Shown in pieces: positions 1 through 9,294 of a DNA stretch of 64,000 nucleotides. Position numbers and translations under genes: made by a program. The stretch lies in NCBI GenBank assembly GCA_029891385.1, contig CM057228.1:85176964-85240963 (forward strand), read 5' to 3'. Position 1 is the first letter of the stretch. The number at the start of each line of letters is the position of its first letter. The notes under the pieces are model-generated. The model saw only the letters and a list, made by a program, of their open reading frames with translations, did not search any database and was not told the DNA's origin. This DNA is from Erythroxylum novogranatense. Its lineage: Eukaryota > Streptophyta > Magnoliopsida > Malpighiales > Erythroxylaceae.

Positions 1-1198
1 AGAGGTGCACCTGACTCAGACTGGTCCACCACAAACCCAAAGAAAACATGCATATCACCCAATTCACACAATTTACATACATTAACCACAAATAGCTTTT
101 ATTAAATTCACTTTCACTTGATTTTCACATATTCGCCAAAAATCGCATATCCGAACCTATTCACTTAACAAATCATTTAACAAACACTTTCAGCATAACC
201 TTACTTATAAAAGATACTTTATACAAATTATAATCAACACAAAGGGTAATTCATTTAAAATTCTTAAATCATTGGAAAGCATAATTAACTTTTATTATAA
301 AACTTTTATTTAGCCTACAACTCAATTATTAAGCAATCACCCACCTTAATTCCTTTAGCTTTAGGATTGATCAAATGGCCTTGCTTCTTCCTCCACTAGC
401 CTCACTTCACCTTCATTAAACATGATTATCCCATAAGCATAAAAGATAGCAAAATTTAACTTTATAAGGAATGGGAAAACATGAATTAACAACTACCTAA
501 CCTTACCCATACCTTAACTAAGCTATTTAAACCCAAAACCCATCAAGAAACTTCAAAACTTTTCAAATTTTCCTTACCTATAGGAAACCCACGAAATTCT
601 CTTTTTGCTTCCAAGGAAAGATTAAACTCTTCCTCTTCCTCTTTCCTCTTAAAGATCACTCTAGTTCCCTTTTCTAAAGCAAAATAAGACAAAGCTTTAA
701 CTCTTCTTCTTCTTCTTCTTCTTCCTAGCTTGGCCGAAAATCTCCTCTTCTCCTATTGTAAGTTTTGTAGCTTTCTAACTTAAAAGACTAAAGGAACTTT
801 GATTTTTTTTTAACTTATAACCTAAGCCCTCTTCACCAAAACTACGTCACTTCATTAAAGCTCTTCCTTCCCTTATAATTTTCGTCCATAACACTTATTC
901 ATTCAAACCCCTTCATTTGATTTCCTTTATTATTGGTTTAATGGCATTTAAATGGGCTAAAAGCCCATTTTTTCTAAACATTAAGCCTTAAAAACCTAAA
1001 CAACTTCCTAAATTAATCCTACACCAACTTATGCCTTTAATTTCTAAGAATTTCTTAAAATTCTAATTTTAACTAAATCCTTTCAATTTATTTCTATTAA
1101 CTAAACACTAAAATCCTAAATAATTCTAACTAAAAAGAATTAATCAATCTAAACTTCAAAATAAATCAAATATGCTTAATTCAAATCGGAGCCCAACA
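1..1198 (-). mobile_element. Partial LTR of a Tekay/Del-like gypsy element (I)
   Basis: Read on the minus strand this begins TGTTGGGCTCCGA at 1198, the same style of LTR start as element D (TGTTGGGCCCC), and runs off the left edge. It holds a run of GAAGAA triplets in the same setting as the LTRs of D and F. No polypurine tract lies on its outer side, so it is a 5' or solo LTR rather than a 3' LTR. It carries no ORF of note. It cuts off whatever lay upstream of the antisense ORF of element H. The lineage call is by resemblance only. Confidence 0.6.
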
Positions 1199-1220
1199 TT
1201 GTGTTTGTTGCTGTGCAGCC

Positions 1221-2478
1221 ATGGTGAGAGTAGAGGACTTTACCAGGCCCGCCGCTCCCTCTAAGTCCAAAAGGCAGGCCACGGGGAAGAAGAAGGGGAA
1301 GGAAGTGGAGATTGGTGAGGGCTCCGCTCCGTTGGTAGACCTCGGTCGTTCTACGGTGTCTCTGGTCCCTTCACTTTTTGAGGACAGTCCTGCAGGGCCG
1401 GCGCCACTGCCGATCGTACCAGTAAGTACGGGCCGAGCAGGTGTAGAAGAGGATGAGGAAGGCGAAAGAGAAGAAGAGCAAAGGGAAGAGTCAAGCGACT
1501 GGCGTCAGGCAGTGGGAATCTTTGATCAAGCTGCCCATGACCTCCTTGATTGGGGACTTCGACGTGTCCCGCCACATAGTTGAGAGGATTACTCCTCCCG
1601 CAGACGAGGAGAAATTGAATAAGAAGAGTAATCAGGAGATGGGGTCTCTACTCCTTCGCAGCTGTATACGGAGCTCAATTATGTCCTTTGCAGCGGTGCA
1701 GCGTCTGGAGGCTTTGGACCGGAAAGTTCAGGACCTTCACGAGCAGATGAGGACTTTGAAGGACGAGCTTCCGGAGGTGAAAGAGGGGAGAGACTTTCTT
1801 CAGGCTCAGAATTCCTTTTTAGAGGAGGAGAAGAAGATTCGGGAGGAAGTAACGAGTGTTTTGAAAGCTCGAGTTGATACGGGGGAGGAGGAGAGGATCA
1901 GGGCGATTACGGAGAAAAGTGAGCGGGTCAAGGGGTGCTCGGTTTTGGAGCGGAAGGTGGAGTTGGAGAGGAAGCTTAAAGAAAAGTTCCTCCAAGACTG
2001 CCATGCAGCGGTGGAAGGCAAGTGCAGGACCGAGGAGGTGTTGACGAAGCTGGGATGCTCTGTAAAAAAGTAGAGAATCGAGGCGATCAAGCGGTGGAAG
2101 AGAAGGAATCTAAATGCGGAATGCTTGGAGCTCGCCTGCGACGCAACCCTTTTGGCCCTGAGGAAGTGCTATGAGGTTCACGTTCCCGATGGGCCAGAGC
2201 GGCCTTCATTTGAAGAGTATGCCGAGCCGTTGCTTCCTGCTCTTGGCCTTTCGTTGGAGGAAATGAGGGAGAAGGCCGTCGGGGAGCGGACCGTTACTCC
2301 GGACGAGGAGTTGGATCTCAGCTCGGAGGAAGAAGAAGAGGAGGATGTTTCCCTGCTGCCAGCTCCTCTCGACCCAATTGAGGGCCCTTCTCTTCCCTTG
2401 GTCGATTCTGCTGCCGACCTTTCCTCCGCTGACCCGGTTGTTGGTTCTTCGTCTCCTCCTCCCGAGGCGTCGGGGTGA
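1221..2478 (+). pseudogene. Antisense accessory ORF of the Tat element (coiled-coil protein)
   Basis: Two frames make up one decayed protein. The first (1221-1583) has a basic Lys-rich N-terminus, possibly a nuclear signal, then a Pro-rich and an acidic stretch. The second (1453-2073, continuing 2125-2478) has a globular part with PMTSLIGDFDVSRHIVE, a long Glu/Lys/Arg coiled coil, and an acidic Ser/Glu/Pro tail. A frameshift lies near 1450-1490 and an in-frame TAG at 2071-2073. The ORF is antisense to the pol genes of element H and lies beyond its integrase and minisatellite, the place where Grande carries gene23 and other Tat elements carry antisense ORFs. That match is by position and protein character, not by alignment. 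Function is unknown. A TGCAG just before the ATG could be an acceptor of a lost upstream exon. Confidence 0.6.
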
Positions 2479-2726
2479 TCGCTCCCTCTGTAAAGCTCAT
2501 CCGGTCGGGCATGTGACCAGAACTTTTGAAATGAATGATAGTGTGTTTTTTACTATCTCTTCTGCTTTTTTACTACCTCTTCTGCGCTTAGGGTGAGATT
2601 GTCTCCTCAATTAGCGGATTGTGAATGAGTGTATTCGTTTTGTGTCGAACGGGAGAGTTAGGTCGAGTGATTATGAGGCCGTATGGTCCTAGGTTTTACC
2701 TTAGGATCCTGGGTGAGTGTGCTCGA

Positions 2727-2876
2727 TCTACGCTGAGTGAGGGCCCCCAAGGCTCTTGCCTTGGTAACTCCGACCGTAGTCGATCTATGGAGATGCGAAG
2801 CGATGGCGAGTGAGGGTCCCAAGAATCTTGTCTTGGCGACCCGACCGATCGTAGTCGATCTGTGGAGATGCCGAAC
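2727..2876. repeat. 75-bp minisatellite, left part
   Basis: About two copies of the 75-bp unit found at 12245-12556: one degenerate (about 2727-2801) and one good copy (2802-2876) that ends exactly at the insertion point of A. The array was continuous before A inserted, because the last five bases here, CGAAC, are repeated at 12240-12244 on the other side. Confidence 0.85.
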
Positions 2877-3402
2877 TGTAACATCCTGTCCCCGATGGGA
2901 AGGGTAAATTGGTAAATTGGGACAGGCTAGTGAGTCACATTGCATATACTGATTTGAACATTCATTTGGCCTTTAATTTTAGAGGAACGAGTTGTTTGGC
3001 ATATGCACATATAGGTACATGCGTTCATGACAAATCCCGGCGTTTAATTGTGATTTCGATGTGTTTTGTGACTTGGTTGAGATTTATAGAATAATTGGGC
3101 ATGAATAGTTAAATTGGAAATGTTTTAGAGTGATGGTTACTGGATAATAACTCTTCGAATATTTTCTAGAAATTTGGGAGAAAAAGTCCGGACTAAAAAA
3201 TCCTCCGAGTCATGGACCGATCGATTTTATAGAACTGAAATGACTGTCTAATGGCTAGGAAAAATTTGCTAAATGATTTGAAAAATTAATCTGACTAGCC
3301 ATTGAAATTTGGAGAGGAATTGGACTAGAAATGAAATTGAAAAGAGAAAGAGATTTAAATGTTTTGGGAGGAAAAAAGGACAAGAGGTTTATTTGTTCTT
3401 CA

Positions 3403-3410
3403 TATAAATA
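3403..3410 (+). promoter_or_regulatory. TATA box of LTR A
   Basis: TATAAATA, kept in the 3' LTR at 9821-9828. Transcription of A would start about 30 bases on, so the downstream part of the LTR, including the hairpin domain, would be in the 5' leader of the transcript. Confidence 0.55.
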
Positions 3411-3660
3411 CCTTAGTTTTGAAAACTTGGCAAAAAGCTTGCTCTCTTTCGTCCTAGGGCATGCGAATTTTTCCTCCACCGATTGAGCTTTGCTCTTCCT
3501 CCCCTTATGATCTTTTCTTGTCCAAGTTGCTTGCTCTTTCCTTGTTATTTGTGAGCAAACCTAAATCCTTTGAGATGATGGAAAATCATGGGAGGAGAAG
3601 AAGGAGTCGTTGAAAGAAATTGGAAGATTTTCAGAGATGTGAGGATTTGTGGCTCGATCG

Positions 3661-4587
3661 GTAAGTAAAATGATCTTTATGTGTTTTTATGGTTGTTAAA
3701 TGCATGCATGGGTTTAATTGTGAGAATTTGGGGTAGTTATGGGTGAGTTATGGAAGTTTTTAGAGTGAAAAATGGCGGAAAAATCGATCGAAGAAGACGA
3801 ACCAGGGCCGCACGTCGCGACGAATAAAATAATTGGACGTCGCAACGAGCGTACGCCGCGAAGTGCGTAGACGCTGCGACGAGCATGCGCCGCGACGAGT
3901 GGTTCGCTGCGACGAGCGAGACGTCACGACGAGGGACGAAGTAGATGTCGCGACGAGCGTGGGTTGACGCCGCGACGAGTGTTTTTTTGTCGCGGCGAGG
4001 ATGGTTTTTCTGAATGGATTGGGTTTAGTTTTTAAGGCATAAATAATGGTGTAGACCTCCAATTGAGGTGATGTTTGATTCGTTGTGATCTAGATAAAGA
4101 GGTCTACAATTGAGGAAAAGAATGAGAGTTTGAATTTAGGATTTTGAGATCGCCATTAGTGAAAGACAGTTCAGAATGTGAATCTTAAGGATTGTACTTG
4201 GTATTTGGGGTATAATGTGAGACTTTGAAAGCAAATTCATTGCTACAGGGAATAATAGGAACTGAGTGTAAAGGATGAATTTGACCTAGAGAATAGTGTT
4301 ATTGACAGTGAGATAATACCCTAGCGAGTATGACGTGATGAATTGATTGACTATTAGAATTGAAATTGGGGGAGTTCCGTATTATGCTATTGAATTGGGA
4401 TTGAGTCGTTATTGCTCAATTGAGTAAAAAATTAGAATTTGGAAAAAGAAAGTGAAATTGGGATATAGCGCCGGGAAGGTCATGAATAGGCATAGTACAT
4501 CGTTTTAATTAAGACATGTGCATTATCAAATTATTTCTGATTGTGCATTTTTGTAATTGGGTAATTATTTGATTGTTTTAGAGGCAG
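3661..4587 (+). other. Predicted leader intron 1 of LTR A
   Basis: GTAAGT at 3661 follows GATCG. A TTTTAGAGGCAG acceptor-like site ends near 4578-4587. The equivalent donor and acceptor words stand at about 19384 and 21402 in B, 38538 and 39354 in C, and 51851 and 52636 in D. The GC-rich island lies inside it in these four families. This is prediction from splice consensus only. Confidence 0.35.
3808..4001 (+). repeat. GC-rich CGCGACGAG island in LTR A
   Basis: A GC-rich patch in AT-rich DNA made of repeated words such as GTCGCGACGAGCG, many self-complementary (CGTCGCGACG). The 3' LTR copy (10227-10402) has lost a unit. Immediately after it comes sequence shared with other LTR families in the window (GAGGTGATGTTTGATTC, then an ACTAGAGA- or TCTAGATAA-like word). 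Confidence 0.8.
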
Positions 4588-4650
4588 ATTGGATCGTTAT
4601 TCCACTGACAAGTCTTTGGAGCTTCTGTGTAGGTAGTTTCGGAAGTTCAG

Positions 4651-5444
4651 GTGAGTAACCTAGTTGGTTTCTCAACCTATATGTGCTTAATTTTATGTAC
4701 GATTGCCATGTGGAGTAAGGAAGGATTATGTGTGTGTGTTTTGATTGATTTCGGACCACAGATGTTCGAAATATTTGGAATGTGTTATAGAAGTGTTAAA
4801 TGTGCATAAGTGAATTTAAATTGGTTAAATGTGAAATTGGACATGTGTACTAGGTTGTGACACAGTGTTGTAAAACGAGGCATATGCATTCATGCATAAA
4901 GGCATGATCAGTTAAAGGTAGTTGTGACCGGAGCAGCCAACGAAATGCCGTGGTATCGCTTGCCCCCTGAGGTGGTGCATACCACGAGGCTCTCCCACGC
5001 ATGCTTTCGGATACCACAGGCTCATCAGTATCGGGGCATTCAGCCCAACGATTGTAACCACAGCTCAACGATTGCTGCACATCTTTGGGATTATCAGGGC
5101 ATATCACGCCCAACGTATATGAGAGCTTTAAGCTCAACGCACAGGACCTCTGGTCCAACAAAATTTCAGAGCCACTGGCTCAACGTTAATGAGCTCAGGA
5201 GCACGGTCACAACAACGAAAAAAAATGAAAGTGTCACATGCAAATTGCATATATGAATGATCAAATGTGAATTGTGTGAGAGGCGAAACGCCTCATAGTT
5301 GTGAAATTGAATGCATGGGATTTGATGAATGTGCTAATATGTGATATAATGTGAATTGTATGTATATGCATGAGTTGGGTGGACCATCGATGATGGTTTC
5401 TCACTGAGTTCGCAAAATCACCCAACATTGCATTTATTTTTCAG
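4651..5444 (+). other. Predicted leader intron 2 of LTR A, holding the hairpin domain
   Basis: CAG|GTGAGTAACC at 4648-4660 is a near-perfect plant donor, and TTTATTTTTCAG ending at 5444 a near-perfect acceptor. Both are kept in the 3' LTR (11050 and 11841). Equivalents in other families: B 21470 and 22343, C 39421 and 50306 (with E removed). The 65-nt stretch before the donor would be a small exon. Splicing is not proven. Confidence 0.45.
4921..5213 (+). other. Multi-hairpin domain in LTR A (5' copy)
   Basis: Bounded by GTTGTGACCG (4921-4930) and its perfect reverse complement CGGTCACAAC (5204-5213). Inside are short inverted repeats: GTGGTAT/ATACCAC (4950-4956 and 4979-4985), GGGC/GCCC (5034 and 5043), GGGC/GCCC (5097 and 5108), GAGCTT/AAGCTC (5123-5135), GGACC/GGTCC (5144-5156), GAGCCA/TGGCTC (5169-5181). 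All but the first are followed by AACG or one-base variants of it. The same layout recurs in the 3' LTR and in elements B and C. Role unknown; a folded RNA or a protein-binding array is possible. Confidence 0.75.
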
Positions 5445-5848
5445 GGATCAATTGGTACCCCGTCAGACACACGGGGGTATTCTTTCAGCATTCAAGTGAA
5501 GATTAGAGGTCGGGATCAGTCTGCATCTGCATTTCATGTCTATATTTTGTATCAAATTGGTTATTCAGAAATTTTTAGTATGAATTGTTATTTGACATGA
5601 CTCAGTAGTTAGTATTTGTGAAAAGGGCCAAATGGCCATATGAGAAGTTTGAAATTGGCATGTATGATTGAAAAGGGCTTTTGCCCTCTTTGATTATTTG
5701 ACTTCCGCTAGTATGTTTGAAAAAAAAAAGTTGCGTATCGAATTTTGAATAAGTTTAGTGCTCTAGCACGCCACCCTCGCGGGGCGCGGTCTCGGATATC
5801 ACCATTGATATCGGGTCCGGGTTTGGCGGGAGTGGGGTGTTACATTTG

Positions 5849-5861
5849 TGGTATCAGAGCC
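5849..5861 (+). other. Primer-binding site of A (initiator tRNA-Met)
   Basis: TGGTATCAGAGCC, complementary to the 3' end of plant initiator tRNA-Met, four bases after the LTR end. It marks the strand and the 5' LTR boundary. Confidence 0.9.
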
Positions 5862-8800
5862 CAGAAGTACAATCTTACATGGGCATTCTGAAAAATGTGT
5901 CAAGTACATGCATTTAAGTCATGTCTCGGCAGACAGTGACGACTGATCCCCAGTCTAACATATGAGTCACAAGTATGAGCCTGTACCAATTGTTTAAGTG
6001 GTCAGAAATAGTGAGAAAAATGAGAATATGATAGAAAATGACGTACGGAAGGTAGGGATAGCATGGAATAAGAGAAAGAGTATTGATGGACAGAGCATGA
6101 AATATAACATCAGAATTATACTGAGTATATCCTTGAATGTGGGATAAATATGAATATATGTATAGCTGTGGACTGATAGAGGAAAACGGCGATAAATGGA
6201 AAGATTGAAAGTGTATAAGCAAAGTGGATGAAAATAAAATGTTCTATGACCTAGAGAGGCCATAATTGGGTTTGAGTACTGTGATGAGAGTTATGAAAAG
6301 GGTTTGTGATTTTGAGTCAAATTTATTTAGTGGAAAATCAAGAATGATTGTGATATGAGTGTGAATATTTAAGGGTATGATTAAATGATGAAAAATTGAG
6401 ATGTAAGACAACGATAATGGTAGATGAAAAAGGTTGACTAGGTCCAGTCGTTTTGTCTATGTGACTGCACACCTGATAATGGAAGCACCATAGCAAGTGA
6501 AAATATGAAGTTTATATGTATCATATGGATAGAGATGATATCGAAATCAATCAGTGAGTTAGTGGTTGACCGCCAGTTATAGTTCTTAAAGTTTAAAGTT
6601 CAATTCGAGTTAGAATAAGAAATGAAAGTGTTTATAGTAATAAATTGGGAATGAATTGAAATTGTTATATGTTAACGACATGATCAAGGTAAAAATCCTC
6701 GCAATTGAAGACAGGTGCAAAAAGGGATAGTGTTGTTAAAAATCAAATGGGATCAAGGTTTCCTTAGCGTAAATGATAGTTCTTAAGGCATTGAGAATGA
6801 CTGATAAGAAATAAGACGATTGTTGATGAGTAGAAATTTCAGAACGGTATCAATGTAAGTAGTAAGGAATCTTCTTTCAGAGAAGAGTTTTCCCTGGATT
6901 GGGTTAAGTTGATCAAATGATTCAATTGGAAAATTTAGTAATGAATGAACAAATTGGCGATAAATTGGAAATGAACAAAAAGGTCATTATTGGGAGTCTT
7001 GATCCTAGTGGAGACACAAGCGTAAAAGATAGAATCTGCTGCTTAGTGGATATGTATTATGTTAATGTAAAGAATCCGATGGTGTAATAGGATTATTGAA
7101 TAGTAAAGAGACATTAGTTGTGATTATGAGAGGAATACTGGTTTACTAACATTTGTGTAAAAATGTTCAGAAAGTACAAGTGGATTTGGTCAATATGTTA
7201 TCAACTCAGTTTGCAATTGTAGCAATGAATTGAAATATGTGGAGAAGCTAGTGTAAAGGAATATATGTTAGAGTATGTTATTATGAATATGAGAAAATTA
7301 TAAGAGAATTTCCTTTGGGGAATCAGATACTTAAAGAGTTATGAGAATTAATCATGGGTATAAGGATTTCTGGGTTGAAATTGTCAAAGACATGAATGCC
7401 CCGACAAAGATTATATTATCAAGAGTCGAGTGTCTCAATTGTGTTTAAATTGGATAGTAACTATGATCATAAATGATATATCAAATGCATTTGGAGAGTG
7501 AGGAAGAATAGTTGGCATAGTTGAGAAAATTTCATATTATGAAAGTTTTATCAAAGTGAATCTTAGTTGATCAAATAAATTATGGATTAAGTAGTATTCG
7601 GACATGTCACATTGGGAGACTAAATGGTGATAAAGGTATAGATAAAGTGTGAAATTGTAAGGGATATATGTATGCAGGAGTTGGAGTTATTTAAAATCGA
7701 ACCGTACGTTGGATACATCCAGAAATTGTTGGAGGTTTTCTAATTTTAGCTCTTTGACAATGATGTTGAGGAAAAGTTTACGAATCATATGACTGATGAA
7801 TGTATAAATGGACAATTAGAGAAATTTACAATTCAAATATTGATCGTATCGCTTTAATTTGGAGATTTTGCAATAGTTAATGAAGTGTCCCAATAAAGGT
7901 TATGATGCAATCTGTTGAAATAGTGTAAGGTGATTTTATGTGCCTAGGGACAAGTATAATCTCATGGGTTGCTTTGTGACTAGTGACTTGAAATTATTGT
8001 ACTGGATATTATTTTGAAAACTTGGAGACATTATTCGGATAGAAATATTTCAGATATAGCTATGTACATACAAATCGATAATGATTGAGGTATTTCATGA
8101 GTTTAAAAGAATTGAAAAGGATTACGCGTTTGAGATTTTCAAATTAAGTGAGTGATGGAAATTTAATGTGTTGAATAGAAAATTTCAATAGTAAAAGATC
8201 ACTATTTGGGCGATAAGGTTATTAAACCTAGTGTATTACTGAGTGCAAACTGTCGAGCTATCAAGGTGCAAAAAGAGAAAGACTAGTTAGCTATTGGAAT
8301 TCCAAATCAGGTGTGCAGGTGTGTATAGAAAGAAGGGTACAATTCGAATCGAGAATTTTGAATATGCGAGCCTTATTGAGGAATTGTGAGTGGATTCAAC
8401 TATTGAGAAAATGATAATTGTGACTGCATTAAAAAATATGAGTAACCCCCCAAAGGAGCGGTTAGTGAAAATTCTAGGAGACAATCGAAGCTTTATGTGC
8501 TAGTAAGAGTACATTGAAAGAGTAAGAGAAAGTAGAATGTGAAATCGAGTAATTATTAGTGTGATTAACTAATAGATTTGATTGTAGGAGATAAATGTGA
8601 ACTTGATGTTTGTGGAGTTATTGGGGTATAAGAATTGATGTAAAAATTCAGAATTTTAGTGGGTATATCAATTGTTTAATTGGTGATACCATTCGATAGT
8701 CAAAGGATATGGTTGATTCGAGATAATGTTCATTAGAAAAAAAAATTGTAATAGGGATTTAATGATCCAAGTTAATGACAATGAGTCAAGTTTATTATAT

Positions 8801-9281
8801 CGAGGTTATTAGAATCTCATGGAATTGGTGTTATAACTCTAAGGAGATGTAATGGGATAACTGATCAATGAAATGCTTTGAAGTGAATCATTTTGGCCTC
8901 GATGCATTGAGAAAAAGATAAATGTGTAAATCGGAGAAATAAATTTGTTATAAGTGGTCTCTATGTGATTTGGGGTGTGATTAGATTAGTAAGTCTGTCT
9001 AAAATCTAAAAGATGTTTTGGATTCACAAAGTGTTATATGGATAAAATTAGGAAATATTTTTTATGATATGATATATGTGTTACTGGTACCGAAAGTGAA
9101 GTATTACGAGTATTCATGAGGAATCAGTCAAATCAATGTAAAGTGTTAGTATTGATGTCAATTAATTGGCAGAAATTGTTATGTAGTGTCGTAAGTGTGA
9201 AACAGTAGGTAAGCGATCGAAACTATTCCCCCTGCCTTTCTGATTAATCGTATATAAAATTTCGGGGATGAAATTTTTGTT

Positions 9282-9293
9282 AGGAGGGGAGAA
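9282..9293 (+). other. Polypurine tract of A
   Basis: AGGAGGGGAGAA directly before the 3' LTR; priming site for plus-strand DNA. Confidence 0.85.
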
Positions 9294-9294
9294 T

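Larger units (their letters stand above)
2877..5844 (+). repeat. 5' LTR of element A
   Basis: Matches 9295-12239 nearly throughout. In order it holds a TATA box (3403), GTAAGT donor-like site (3661), GC-rich repeat island (3808-4001), GTGAGT donor-like site (4651), hairpin domain (4921-5213), pyrimidine-CAG acceptor-like site (5442-5444), and the end ATCGGGTCCGGG...GTGTTACA. There is no credible protein-coding frame. Confidence 0.92.
5845..9294 (+). other. Non-coding internal region of element A
   Basis: AT-rich, with stops in all frames and no gag, protease, RT, RNase H or integrase motif. It starts with a short spacer and the primer-binding site. The first 150 bases match the internal start of element C (from 50626), and 7665-7990 matches 16735-17050 in element B. 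Conservation without coding capacity suggests cis functions such as packaging, or a common non-coding ancestor. Confidence 0.8.

Noticed and set aside
5849..5861. tRNA gene
   Set aside because: Only the 12-13 bases complementary to a tRNA 3' end are present; these are primer-binding sites.
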